Below, piece by piece: positions 1 to 6,662 of a DNA stretch of 9,051 nucleotides. Both the position numbers and the translations under genes were made by a program. The DNA is taken from the NCBI GenBank assembly GCA_020060215.1, contig JAGVAP010000064.1:1-9051 (forward strand). The letters are read 5' to 3'. Origin of the DNA: Deltaproteobacteria bacterium. Its GTDB lineage: Bacteria; Desulfobacterota; DSM-4660; Desulfatiglandales; HGW-15. How positions within the stretch are numbered: position 1 is the stretch's first letter; every line of letters starts with the position of its first letter. Under the pieces are notes generated by a model. The model did no database searches, was not told the DNA's origin, and saw only the letters and a program-made list of their open reading frames with translations.

Positions 1-36
1 GGTTTTGAGGTTTGCGGCATGTTCAATCGCTCGAAT

Positions 37-70
37 GGATGGGTTTCGCTGCGCTCCACCCATCCTACGA
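37..70. repeat. Palindromic intergenic repeat, copy 1 (right-arm type)
   Basis: An 8-base perfect stem (GGATGGGT at 37-44, ACCCATCC at 58-65) closes a 13-base loop. The stretch 41-70 matches 2741-2770 at 27 of 30 positions, so this is a member of a dispersed repeat family in this genome. It lies upstream of the amidohydrolase and looks non-coding. Whether a left arm lies before the window cannot be seen. Confidence 0.75.
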
Positions 71-81
71 AGCTGCCCGAA

Positions 82-109
82 TTGGTGCAACGCTAGGGTT
101 AACTCTATG
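82..109 (+). promoter_or_regulatory. Possible weak sigma70-like promoter before the amidohydrolase
   Basis: A TTGGTG box (82-87) and a TCTATG box (104-109) are 16 bases apart, about 50 bases upstream of the amidohydrolase start. The -10 match is poor and the fit could be chance in this sequence. The position, between a repeat and the first gene, is the main support. Confidence 0.2.
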
Positions 110-159
110 TAAGAGGAACGTCGAAGGGTGTTACGAAAGGGAAAAGGAGGAACGCAGGC

Positions 160-1158
160 ATGATGATCGACATCGGGGCACACATTCTGCCGAGGAAATA
201 CCTGGATACGCTCCAAGGGTTCAAATCGGACCAGTTCAATCTGAAGGACGTGATCGAGACCCTGCCGTCCATGTACGACATGGACTGCAGGTTCCGCATC
301 ATGGACAGGTTTCCCGGCCTGATGCAGGTCTTGACCCTGAGCTCGCCTGCGGTCGAAGAGTTCGCCGGTCCGGACAAGGCCTTGGATTTTGCGAGGATGG
401 CCAACGATCAGATGGCCGAGCTCGTGTTGAAGCACCCGGACCGGTTCGTCGCGGCCGTGGCCTGCCTTCCCATGAACAATGTCGAAGCGGCCCTCGGCGA
501 GATCGACCGGGCCGTCAACGATCTCCACTTCAGGGGGATACAGATCAATACGCCGATCAACGACAAGCCGCTCGATGCTCCGGAGTTCATGCCGGTCTAC
601 GAGAGGATGGCGCGATACAACCTGCCCATATGGATCCACCCCATGCGGCTCGTGAGCCAACCGGACTACAAGACCGAGAAGAAGAGCAAGTACATGATCT
701 TTCACGTCTTCGGATGGCCCTATGAAACGGCCGCCGCGGTTACCCGGCTCGTCTTCAGCGGAGTCCTGGAGAGCTTTCCCAACCTCAGATTCATTACCCA
801 CCATGCGGGCGGGATGATCCCTTTTCTGGAAGAAAGGATCATCGGGGCGTACGACCACGCGGAGATGCAGCGAGGGGCGAAGTACAAGAAGGACCTCAGG
901 GCCCAACCCATAGATTATTTCAGGAAGATCTACTACGATACCGCGATCTACGGAAACACCTCCGGGCTGATGTGCACATACGCATTCTGCGGTGCAGGAC
1001 AGATGCTCTTTGGGACGGACTTCCCCTACGACAGCCAGTTCGGAGAGCGATACACAAGACAGACCATCGATGCGGTCAACCGGATGGAGATCGCGGATGC
1101 GGAAAAGAAGATGATCTTCGGGGGCAATGCCAGGAAGATCCTCAGGCTGCCCATCTAG
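160..1158 (+). CDS. Amidohydrolase family 2 (ACMSD-type) metal-dependent hydrolase or decarboxylase
   Basis: A 332-residue TIM-barrel protein of the Amidohydrolase_2 group, which holds decarboxylases of the ACMSD/gamma-resorcylate type as well as hydrolases; probably cytoplasmic, as no signal peptide is seen. Family landmarks are in order: N-terminal DIGAH (residues 4-8), a WIHP motif with H160, HHAGG with H214/H215, and GTDFPYD with D287. By comparison with ACMSD these supply H8, H160, H215 and D287 as metal ligands, but the first His of the usual HxH is Gly6. The length is normal for the family. A strong Shine-Dalgarno (AAAGGAGG, 143-150) precedes ATG 160; ATG 163 is an alternative start one codon later. 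It heads a same-strand series with an isochorismatase-fold hydrolase and a TRAP transporter, so a role in breakdown of an imported organic acid or amide is inferred. Family is certain; substrate and reaction type are not. Confidence 0.9.
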   Translation: MMIDIGAHILPRKYLDTLQGFKSDQFNLKDVIETLPSMYDMDCRFRIMDRFPGLMQVLTLSSPAVEEFAGPDKALDFARMANDQMAELVLKHPDRFVAAVACLPMNNVEAALGEIDRAVNDLHFRGIQINTPINDKPLDAPEFMPVYERMARYNLPIWIHPMRLVSQPDYKTEKKSKYMIFHVFGWPYETAAAVTRLVFSGVLESFPNLRFITHHAGGMIPFLEERIIGAYDHAEMQRGAKYKKDLRAQPIDYFRKIYYDTAIYGNTSGLMCTYAFCGAGQMLFGTDFPYDSQFGERYTRQTIDAVNRMEIADAEKKMIFGGNARKILRLPI

Positions 1159-1182
1159 CTGTGCGTCCGCGGCGTCGGGTCC

Positions 1183-1240
1183 GTAGAAGGGCGGGTGGAG
1201 CGGCCCGCATGCGCTCACGCGGCGCGAGCGAAAACCCGTC
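1183..1240. repeat. Palindromic intergenic repeat, copy 2 (left-arm half)
   Basis: This stretch between the amidohydrolase and the isochorismatase-type gene resembles the left half of the larger element at 2624-2768. Bases 1211-1230 match 2654-2673 at 19 of 20 positions, and both begin with a GTAG-purine-rich segment followed by GGGTGGAGC. No matching right arm is visible, so this is a truncated or decayed copy. It fills much of the 139-base gap before ATG 1298. Confidence 0.65.
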
Positions 1241-1297
1241 GGTCCTTGAAAAGACGCGCACAGCCTCGGGGTGAAGGACCGGCATCAGGGGCGGGAC

Positions 1298-1939
1298 ATG
1301 AAGGCACGATTGATTCCAACCAGAACGGCCCTGCTCGTCATCGATGTGCAGAACGACTTCTGCCACGAGGACGGGACCTTTTCCAGGAGCCGGAAGGCCG
1401 ACCTGGCCCATGCCCGAAAGGCCGTATCCGTCCTTATGGCCTTTGCCGATGAGGTCCGGGAGCTCGGCGTCGCCGTGATCTTCATCCGGACCGTCCACTC
1501 GGAGTGGAGCAATTCCCCTGCCTGGCTCGGGAGGCTGCAGGGGAGAGCGGAGAGGATGAGCATCTGCGGGCCGGATTCCTGGGGAGGCGATTTCTATCGC
1601 ATCAGGCCTTCCAAGTCCGACTGCGTCGTCACCAAGCACCGATACAGCGGTTTCTTCGGAACCGATCTGGATCTCATCCTGAGGAGCCGCTCCATTGACA
1701 CCCTCCTGGTCACGGGCGTTGCCACAAACGTCTGCGTGGAGTCCACCGCCAGGGACGCGTTCATCCGCGACTATAACGTCGTCCTGGTCGAAGACTGCTG
1801 CGGGGCCTTCGATCGGGTGGAGCATGAGGCGGCGGTTCGAAACGTATCCAGGTACTTCGGAATGGCGGCCGAATCCGTATCCGTGTTAAACCTTCTGAAG
1901 ACCCCCTGCGACAGGAAGGGATCCGATGAAACCGAATGA
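1298..1939 (+). CDS. Isochorismatase-family cysteine hydrolase, RutB-like amidohydrolase
   Basis: A 213-residue alpha/beta cysteine hydrolase of the isochorismatase superfamily, which hydrolyses amide or related C-N bonds (nicotinamidase, N-carbamoylsarcosine amidase, ureidoacrylate amidohydrolase RutB) and, in some members, enol ethers. The Asp-Lys-Cys triad is visible as D16 in VIDVQNDF, K113 in the TKHRYSGFF segment and C146 in TGVATNVCVEST, where the GVAT stretch carries the usual cis-peptide. The RYSGFFGT and LRSRSI segments, with ATNVCVEST, resemble RutB more than nicotinamidase. ATG 1298 is chosen because the domain begins a few residues later; an in-frame GTG at 1271 would add nine residues without a good ribosome site. 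Only a weak G-rich site precedes 1298. The 3' end overlaps the DUF2284 gene by 14 bases, so the two are probably co-translated. No other pyrimidine-degradation (rut) genes are here, so the substrate stays open. Confidence 0.88.
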   Translation: MKARLIPTRTALLVIDVQNDFCHEDGTFSRSRKADLAHARKAVSVLMAFADEVRELGVAVIFIRTVHSEWSNSPAWLGRLQGRAERMSICGPDSWGGDFYRIRPSKSDCVVTKHRYSGFFGTDLDLILRSRSIDTLLVTGVATNVCVESTARDAFIRDYNVVLVEDCCGAFDRVEHEAAVRNVSRYFGMAAESVSVLNLLKTPCDRKGSDETE

Positions 1940-2594
1940 CGCGACTTTCCCGCCCAGGAAAATAGAGCCGGGAGTGGACCCTTCCAGGTTGAAGATCGAT
2001 CTCGAACGGTACCGCTCGCTGGCGATCGAGCTCGGCGCGGCCGACGCGGCCGTGGTCTCCTCCGGTGAGATCCCGGTGGATGAGAGGGTCCGGGCGAAGT
2101 GCATGTACCCGAAATGCACCTTCTACGGCAACAACTTCAATTGCCCGCCCCATGCCCCCGACCTCGACTTCACCCGGAGGCTCGTGGCCCGCTATGCCCA
2201 TGGAATCCTTTTTGGCGTCAAGGGGGAGACCGCGGATTTCACCGGCTCCGACTTCCTGAAGCGGGAGGCGAGGAAAAACCCGGCCAAGGTGATCCTGAAC
2301 ACGGTCTGCGCCGAAGTCGAGAGCAGGGCCTTTTACGAAGGATACCCCTTTGCCCTCGCCTTCGGTCAGGGGCCGTGCAAGTCCTTCTGGTGTCCGGATC
2401 AGCCGTGCGCCGCCCTCGAGCCGGGGGGGGTATGCCGGTTTCCGCTCAAGTCGAGGAGCAGCGTGGAGGGACTCGGGATCGACGCCTACTCCATGGCTGC
2501 GAGGAGAGGATGGGAGGTCTACCCCTGCGGGAAAAGGGTGGATGCGAGCGCGCTGCCTCACGTCCTGCTGATCGGACTGGTCCTGGTCGCCTGA
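1926..2594 (+). CDS. DUF2284 predicted metal-binding protein, cysteine-rich
   Basis: A 222-residue protein matching the DUF2284 family of predicted metal-binding proteins, whose function is not established. Two cysteine clusters are seen: C59-x4-C64-x8-C73, running into CPPHAP (73-78), and C151-x4-C156-x4-C161-x8-C170. Single cysteines C128 and C201 also occur. The spacing repeats between clusters and would suit Fe-S clusters or zinc; that is inference. The GIDAYSMAARRGWEVYP segment (185-200) is the typical C-terminal block. No signal peptide or membrane segment is evident. The ATG lies inside the end of the upstream hydrolase gene (14-base overlap), with GGAAGGG at 1914-1920 as ribosome site, so translational coupling is likely and a role alongside that hydrolase is plausible. 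The gene ends the first block; a repeat-filled gap follows. Confidence 0.85.
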   Translation: MKPNDATFPPRKIEPGVDPSRLKIDLERYRSLAIELGAADAAVVSSGEIPVDERVRAKCMYPKCTFYGNNFNCPPHAPDLDFTRRLVARYAHGILFGVKGETADFTGSDFLKREARKNPAKVILNTVCAEVESRAFYEGYPFALAFGQGPCKSFWCPDQPCAALEPGGVCRFPLKSRSSVEGLGIDAYSMAARRGWEVYPCGKRVDASALPHVLLIGLVLVA

Positions 2595-2623
2595 GGGTCC
2601 GGCTGAATGGGGAGATCCGTTTC

Positions 2624-2768
2624 GTAGGAGGGGTGGAGCCAGCCGCAAGGCACGCGCTCACGCGGCGCAAGCGGTTGCGCTGCGCGTGCGCGGCGTGAGC
2701 AAAACCCCATTGAATCGGAGTGCGCGAGCCCAAAACAGGTGGGTTTCGCTTCGCTCCACCCATCCTGC
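2624..2768. repeat. Full-length palindromic intergenic element, copy 3
   Basis: Outer arms 2624-2639 and 2753-2768 are inverted repeats matching at 14 of 16 positions. Inside lies a second, nested inverted repeat (GCTCACGC at 2656-2663 and GCGTGAGC at 2693-2700) with a GC-rich loop. The left part is shared with 1183-1240 and the right part with 37-70, so this copy shows the complete architecture of which the other two are fragments. It occupies over half of the 252-base gap between the DUF2284 gene and the TRAP operon. No protein is supported here. It could act as a transcript-end or stability structure, or be a non-autonomous mobile repeat. Confidence 0.75.
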
Positions 2769-2846
2769 AAGGATATCCGTGATGTGCTCCGTGAAACAAC
2801 AATCGCGTTGTGTTCCCCTTAAACTCCCAAGAAAGCGAGGCGTGAA

Positions 2847-3875
2847 ATGAAAAAGAGATTGCTGGGTTTGGTAGTCGGGTTTGTGATGTTCAGTCTGATC
2901 TTTCCCGGTGCCGGGGTCTGCGCTTCGGACAAGCCGACCAAGCTGATCCTTGCCGACATGGTCCCGGAGGTCACGGTGGCGGCCCAGTGCATCAAGTGGT
3001 GGGGGAGCGAGATCGAGAAACGGAGCGGGGGGAAGGTGAAGCTCGAGTACCATTTCGGCGCCAGCCTGGTGGGGGCCTACGAGCAGCTCAACTCGGTCAC
3101 GAACAACGTCATCCAGGTGAGCCCCTACTATTCCGGATACCACCCGGACATCGCCCCCATCCCTGCAATGGCGCTCTTTCCCCTGATGAATGTGGGGACC
3201 CTCGAAAAGGGCCTCACGGCTGCGGACGGGTTCTTGAGGAACAACCAGGAGGCGCAGAAGGAGTTCAAGAAGAACAAGGTGAAGTACATGAACCCGCTCT
3301 TCACGGCCAATGCCTACATGTGGTCCAAGGGGCCGATCCAGTCGGTCGCCGATTTCAAGGGGATGAGCGTGAGGGGCTTCGGGCCCTGGCTGGCGCTCTT
3401 CGGGGCCATGGGGAGCAGCCTGGTCAGCGTCCCGGTCCCTGAGATCTACAACTCCCTGGAGAGGGGGGTGGTCAAGTCGACGTTGCTCTATATCACCAAC
3501 GGCGTAGGCCTGAAGCTCTTCGAGGTGACCGACCACCTGAACGTCACCAATCTCGGGCACAACTGCGGCATGCCCCTCGTCATGAACCTGGATACCTGGA
3601 ACAAGCTGCCGGTGGATGTCCAGAGGGTGATCGAGGAAATCAACAAGGAGGCCATCAAGGTCTTCTGCCGCATCAATCAGGAAAACTACGAGAAGGAGAT
3701 GAAGCTGGTCAAAGAGAAAGGGATGAAGATCGTCGAGTTCCCCCAAGCGGACGTGGAGCAGATGAAGCAGATCGCCCGGAAGCAGGTGTGGGAGCCCTAT
3801 GCGAAAAAGATGGACGAGAAGGGGTTGAACGGGACACAGACCCTGAACGATCTCATCCGAATCGTCGGCCAGTAG
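2847..3875 (+). CDS. dctP: TRAP transporter substrate-binding protein, DctP family
   Basis: A 342-residue periplasmic solute receptor of a tripartite ATP-independent periplasmic transporter, which captures a carboxylate-type ligand and hands it to the membrane pair encoded directly downstream. The N-terminus is a Sec signal peptide: KKR, a hydrophobic core at about residues 5-22, and a likely cut after Ala26 (GVCA/SDKP); the Cys there lacks a good lipobox. The conserved block MSVRGFG (173-179) contains R176, matching the Arg that binds the ligand carboxylate in DctP/SiaP proteins. The later PVPEIYNSLERGVVKST segment (196-212) is also typical. The start is ATG 2847 with GCGAGG (2835-2840) six bases upstream. 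The gap to the small permease gene is 18 bases, indicating one operon. The ligand cannot be read from sequence; a carboxylate is expected. Confidence 0.93.
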   Translation: MKKRLLGLVVGFVMFSLIFPGAGVCASDKPTKLILADMVPEVTVAAQCIKWWGSEIEKRSGGKVKLEYHFGASLVGAYEQLNSVTNNVIQVSPYYSGYHPDIAPIPAMALFPLMNVGTLEKGLTAADGFLRNNQEAQKEFKKNKVKYMNPLFTANAYMWSKGPIQSVADFKGMSVRGFGPWLALFGAMGSSLVSVPVPEIYNSLERGVVKSTLLYITNGVGLKLFEVTDHLNVTNLGHNCGMPLVMNLDTWNKLPVDVQRVIEEINKEAIKVFCRINQENYEKEMKLVKEKGMKIVEFPQADVEQMKQIARKQVWEPYAKKMDEKGLNGTQTLNDLIRIVGQ

Positions 3876-3893
3876 TCACAGGGGGGGTTCCGG

Positions 3894-4469
3894 TTGATTT
3901 CGCTCCTCATCCATTGGATCGACCGCTCGACTCGGGCCGTCAACTCCCTGTCGCTGATCACCATCGCACTGATCATGGGGATGACCGTTGCAGGGATCGC
4001 GCTCCGGCTCATCGGCACCCCTTTCAGCGGGGTGACCAACCTCTCCGAGTCCCTGCTGGTCATCGCGGTCTACCTGAGCCTGGCCTACGCTCAACAGAAA
4101 AAGCAGCATGTCGCGGTCGAACTGCTGCTGTCCGGGCTGAATGGGAAGGCGCGGGATGCCGTCTCTGCGTTCAACCTGATCGTCGCCTGGTCGATCTGCT
4201 CCCTCATCCTGTATACCGCCTGGGACTACGCCATGGATGCCTGGAGGGTCAGGGAGAAGATGGACGGCGCGCCTTTTTATCCGATCTATCCTCCCAAGGT
4301 GGCCATCGCGTTGGGCATCTCCTTCCTGTGGCTTCAGCTTGCGGCGGATTTTCTGCGCCAGTTGCTCATGCTGTTCCGCCTCAGTCAGCCGCAGGATGGA
4401 ATGGGGGAACACGGGGGCGGAGAGGGTGCCCAACCCTCCTCCGCTTCCCGGACAAGGAACCCGGGGTAA
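3894..4469 (+). CDS. dctQ: TRAP transporter small membrane subunit, DctQ family
   Basis: A 191-residue inner-membrane protein with four predicted hydrophobic segments at roughly residues 18-39, 51-66, 92-113 and 136-160, the pattern of the DctQ small permease. It pairs with the large subunit and, with the binding protein, drives ion-coupled import. The SESLLVIAVYLSLAYAQ segment (51-67), followed by a basic stretch and HVAVELL (72-78), is characteristic of the family. The start is a TTG at 3894 behind a run of G (3881-3887); it gives a sensible N-terminus just before the first membrane helix. The last 30 or so residues are hydrophilic and rich in Gly, Ser and Pro, an unusual tail that is probably cytoplasmic and disordered. 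The large-subunit ATG follows the stop codon by four bases. Confidence 0.9.
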   Translation: MISLLIHWIDRSTRAVNSLSLITIALIMGMTVAGIALRLIGTPFSGVTNLSESLLVIAVYLSLAYAQQKKQHVAVELLLSGLNGKARDAVSAFNLIVAWSICSLILYTAWDYAMDAWRVREKMDGAPFYPIYPPKVAIALGISFLWLQLAADFLRQLLMLFRLSQPQDGMGEHGGGEGAQPSSASRTRNPG

Positions 4470-4473
4470 GCCT

Positions 4474-5775
4474 ATGGAAGTAAGCGTCACGGGACTGGCC
4501 GTTTTCCTGTGCCTCCTGGCCCTGGGGGTACCCATCGCCTTCGCCATGCTGATCGTGGGTTTCGGGGGGCTTGCGGCCGTCATCGGTTTCGCTCCGGCCC
4601 TGACCTCGACGAAGACCATCATGTACCACTCGGTCTCCAACTGGCTCTATGTCTGCGTACCGATGTTCATCCTCATGGGCCATTTCGCCAACCGAAGCGG
4701 GATCATCCAGGAGATCTTCGATTTCTTCGGTGTGTGGTTCGGGCGCCTTCCCGGGGCCCTGGCCATTGTCACCATCGCCTCGTCGGCCCTGTTCGCCTTT
4801 GCGACCGGCTCTTCCCTTGCCGCCACTGCGGTCCTGGGCAAGATCACCCTGCCGGAGATGGACCGTCGCCGCTACAGCCGCAGGCTTTCTCTCGGCACCA
4901 TTGTGGCCGGCGGGTCCCTGGGAAATCTGATACCGCCCAGCATCGGGCTGGTCCTTTTCGGGATCGTCGCGAACCAGTCCATCGGCAAGCTCCTGCTCGC
5001 CGCTATTTTTCCCGGCCTGATGGTTTCCCTCCTGTTTGTCTTCCTGATCGTCTACCGGGTGTGGAGGAGCCCCGAACTGGTCTTGACGCGCTTCGAGGCC
5101 GCCCCCTCCTGGAAACAGCGATGGCGCAGCTTCAAAGGGGTGTGGGGGATCCTGGCCCTGATCTTCTTCGTTCTCGGTTCCATCTTCTTCGGGATTGCAA
5201 CCGTAACCGAAGCGGCCGGCGTGGGCGCGTTCGGCTCCCTGGTCATCCTTGTCCTGAAAGGACGGTTCCGCTGGAGGGAGTTCCTGGAAACCCTGGAGGA
5301 GACCGCCCGGGTCACGGCCATGATCTTTCTGCTCATCGCCGCGGTCTCGTTGTTTACCCGCTTCCTGACCTTCAGCGGGTTTACGAGGGAACTGGGCAAC
5401 CTGGTGGTTGCCCATGCGGACGTCCCGCCCTTTCTCATCCTCGTGGCCATATACATCCTGTTCCTGCTGTGCGGGTGTTTGATGGACGCGACTTCCCTCC
5501 TCCTGGTGCTGACGCCGATCGTTTTTCCCATCATCGTCAAGCTGGGATACGATCCCATTTGGTGGGGGGTGATGACGGTCGTCATGATCGAGATCGGCTT
5601 CCTGACACCGCCCGTGGGGCTCTGCGCCTATGTGATGAGAAGCGTCTCGGACGCGAGCCTGACCGAGATCTTCACGAGCATTTACCCTTTCCTGGGGGCA
5701 TGGCTCGCTGCCGTGGCCCTGTTCACCCTTTTCCCCGATATCGCCCTTTTCCTGCCGAGGTTGATGATCGGATAG
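4474..5775 (+). CDS. dctM: TRAP transporter large membrane subunit, DctM family
   Basis: A 433-residue polytopic inner-membrane protein, the transport subunit of the TRAP system. Family signatures are present: VPMFILMGHFANRSGI near residues 62-77, LFAFATGSSLAATAVLGKI in the first repeat half, and GGSLGNLIPPSIGLVLFGIV, the hallmark LIPPS motif; a second-half counterpart, IEIGFLTPPVGLCAYV, lies near the C-terminus. Length fits DctM (about 425-435). ATG 4474 is chosen because it opens directly into the first membrane segment and sits four bases after the small-subunit stop codon, with GGGGTAA (4463-4469) as a modest ribosome site. The open frame extends upstream to 4237, but that part overlaps the small subunit gene and lacks family similarity. 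It functions with the two preceding genes. The substrate is not identifiable from this subunit. Confidence 0.94.
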   Translation: MEVSVTGLAVFLCLLALGVPIAFAMLIVGFGGLAAVIGFAPALTSTKTIMYHSVSNWLYVCVPMFILMGHFANRSGIIQEIFDFFGVWFGRLPGALAIVTIASSALFAFATGSSLAATAVLGKITLPEMDRRRYSRRLSLGTIVAGGSLGNLIPPSIGLVLFGIVANQSIGKLLLAAIFPGLMVSLLFVFLIVYRVWRSPELVLTRFEAAPSWKQRWRSFKGVWGILALIFFVLGSIFFGIATVTEAAGVGAFGSLVILVLKGRFRWREFLETLEETARVTAMIFLLIAAVSLFTRFLTFSGFTRELGNLVVAHADVPPFLILVAIYILFLLCGCLMDATSLLLVLTPIVFPIIVKLGYDPIWWGVMTVVMIEIGFLTPPVGLCAYVMRSVSDASLTEIFTSIYPFLGAWLAAVALFTLFPDIALFLPRLMIG

Positions 5776-5781
5776 CACTTT

Positions 5782-5822
5782 CGTCAGCTGACGCTGCATC
5801 CAGCATCCAGCATCGGTCGATG
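5782..5822. repeat. Perfect palindrome plus short tandem repeats after dctM
   Basis: The 89-base gap between the large permease gene and the biotin-carrier gene holds a perfect 12-base palindrome (CGTCAGCTGACG, 5782-5793). A 7-base unit CATCCAG follows twice in tandem (5797-5803, 5804-5810) with a partial third. A small inverted repeat CATCG-GT-CGATG (5811-5822) comes next. There is no T-tract, so an intrinsic terminator is not indicated. An operator or a decayed repeat is possible; neither is shown. Confidence 0.45.
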
Positions 5823-5864
5823 ATGGTTGGAAATGGATGGTTCAGAAACGACATGGAGGAGATC

Positions 5865-6374
5865 ATGAATCTGACGCAAGAGGAGATCCTGCTCGTCCTG
5901 AAGATCCTGAACGACTCGGAATTCGATGAGCTGGATCTGAGGATGGGCAGCCTGGTCCTGAAGGCGAGGCGGAAAGGCGCCGCGGCCCCCTCGTGTTCGG
6001 GCCCTGCACAGGAGGAATCGGGCCCGGCGGCAACCCTCCCCGCCCGTACCCCGGCGGACCCGAACAAGGCGGTGCGAATCCCCCCTCGGGATTCCGCGCC
6101 GCAGGAAGGGCTCCTTCCCATCAAGGCCCCAATCCTCGGGACCTTCTACAGGCGCCCCTCTCCCAAAGAGCCGCCCTTCGTGGAGGTCGGAACCTTCGTG
6201 AGTGAAGGAGACAGCGTCTGCATGATCGAGGTCATGAAGGTCTTCAGCACCATCAAGGCCGGCGTTCGCGGCCGTATTCAGGAGATCTGCGTGGAAACGG
6301 GCGATCTCGTCGAGTTCGGGCAGGTCCTTTTCCTGGTGGCGCCGGAGAGGGAAGGCCAGGGCGGGGCAGACTGA
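5865..6374 (+). CDS. Biotin carboxyl carrier protein, AccB-like
   Basis: A 169-residue free-standing biotin carrier that shuttles a carboxyl group between active sites. The N-terminal 35 residues (ILLVLKILNDSEFDELDLR) resemble the AccB helix and strand. A Pro/Ala-rich linker follows (about 39-80). The biotinyl domain (about 83-160) starts with the AccB-like stretch KAPILGTFYRRPSP, and K125 in EVMKVF is the predicted biotinylation site; the usual motif is EAMKM. The start is ATG 5865, with GGAGG at 5855-5859 five bases upstream; in-frame ATG 5853 would put the ribosome site inside the gene. It lies between the TRAP genes and a carboxyltransferase that has no biotin domain of its own, so it is most likely that enzyme's carrier rather than the fatty-acid AccB. 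No biotin carboxylase is in the window. A likely terminator follows 15 bases after the stop. Confidence 0.88.
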   Translation: MNLTQEEILLVLKILNDSEFDELDLRMGSLVLKARRKGAAAPSCSGPAQEESGPAATLPARTPADPNKAVRIPPRDSAPQEGLLPIKAPILGTFYRRPSPKEPPFVEVGTFVSEGDSVCMIEVMKVFSTIKAGVRGRIQEICVETGDLVEFGQVLFLVAPEREGQGGAD

Positions 6375-6388
6375 GCGTTTCCTGCCGT

Positions 6389-6435
6389 GTTCAGAATTCG
6401 GCGGCAAGCGGCTCTGCTGAACTCTGAACGTTTTT
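6389..6435 (+). terminator. Probable rho-independent terminator after the biotin-carrier gene
   Basis: An 11-base stem (GTTCAGAATTC at 6389-6399 with GAACTCTGAAC at 6419-6429, one mismatch) is followed after one base by TTTTT (6431-6435). The loop is 19 bases and may fold further. The position, just after the stop codon at 6374, suits an end of the TRAP-biotin carrier transcript. The stem is AT-rich at its inner end, so strength is uncertain. Confidence 0.6.
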
Positions 6436-6451
6436 GGTGAGACGTCATCTC

Positions 6452-6521
6452 CTGTAGGAGCAAGCTCCTGCTTGCGATTCATTTCCCTTCGAGGATCGCA
6501 AGCGGGAGCTTGCTCCTACAG
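6452..6521. repeat. REPIN-like inverted repeat with 27-base arms
   Basis: Arms 6452-6478 and 6495-6521 are inverted repeats identical at 26 of 27 positions, separated by 16 bases. Each arm also contains a shorter self-complementary core built on GAGCAAGCTC or GAGCTTGCTC and begins with CTGTAGGAGC. This doublet design, two REP-like sequences in inverse orientation, resembles REPINs of pseudomonads and other bacteria, which are spread by RAYT transposases. No such transposase is in the window. It lies in the 288-base gap before the carboxyltransferase gene, and could also end or stabilise transcripts. Confidence 0.8.
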
Positions 6522-6577
6522 AACAAACCACAAAGATTCTCGACCTGAGGTTTTCTTTTCGTTGCTGCTGCAGGGCC

Positions 6578-6620
6578 GATGGGCTTCCCCCGGCTGAAAG
6601 CCTGCCGGAGTCTACCCATC
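6578..6620. repeat. Imperfect inverted repeat upstream of the carboxyltransferase gene
   Basis: GATGGG (6578-6583) and CCCATC (6615-6620) face each other around a C/G-rich interior that can itself pair (CCGGC at 6590-6594 with GCCGG at 6604-6608). The ends resemble the GATGGGTTTC and ACCCATCCTA ends of the repeat at 37-70, so it may be a diverged relative. It sits about 40 bases before the GTG start, in the likely leader of the gene. Confidence 0.35.
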
Positions 6621-6662
6621 CTAAGAACTGGGCCGGGAAAACTTCTAGAAACGGGAGGTAAG

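Noticed and set aside
1271..1297. GTG 1271 as start of the isochorismatase-type gene
   Set aside because: It adds nine residues with no family match and has no ribosome site; ATG 1298 is preferred, though not proven.
37..2768. CRISPR array
   Set aside because: The repeats are unequal in length, far apart, separated by genes and palindromic in different orientations; there is no regular spacing and no cas gene.
2658..3746. Long - strand frame opposite dctP and running into the repeat
   Set aside because: Its part over the repeat gives GWVERSETH-like residues, a common false translation of such repeats, and the rest is antisense to dctP.
4381..5799. Long open frame on the - strand (472 codons) opposite dctM
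   Set aside because: It mirrors dctM, is rich in Gln, Asp, Gly and Pro like an antisense frame in high-GC DNA, and resembles no family.
4509..5852. Open frame running through dctM into the biotin-carrier gene
   Set aside because: Only the part from 5865 looks like a protein family; the earlier part is Arg/Pro/His-rich out-of-frame dctM sequence.
6452..6521. Insertion sequence or attachment site
   Set aside because: There is no transposase or integrase gene and no target duplication is visible; a REPIN-like repeat explains the structure better.
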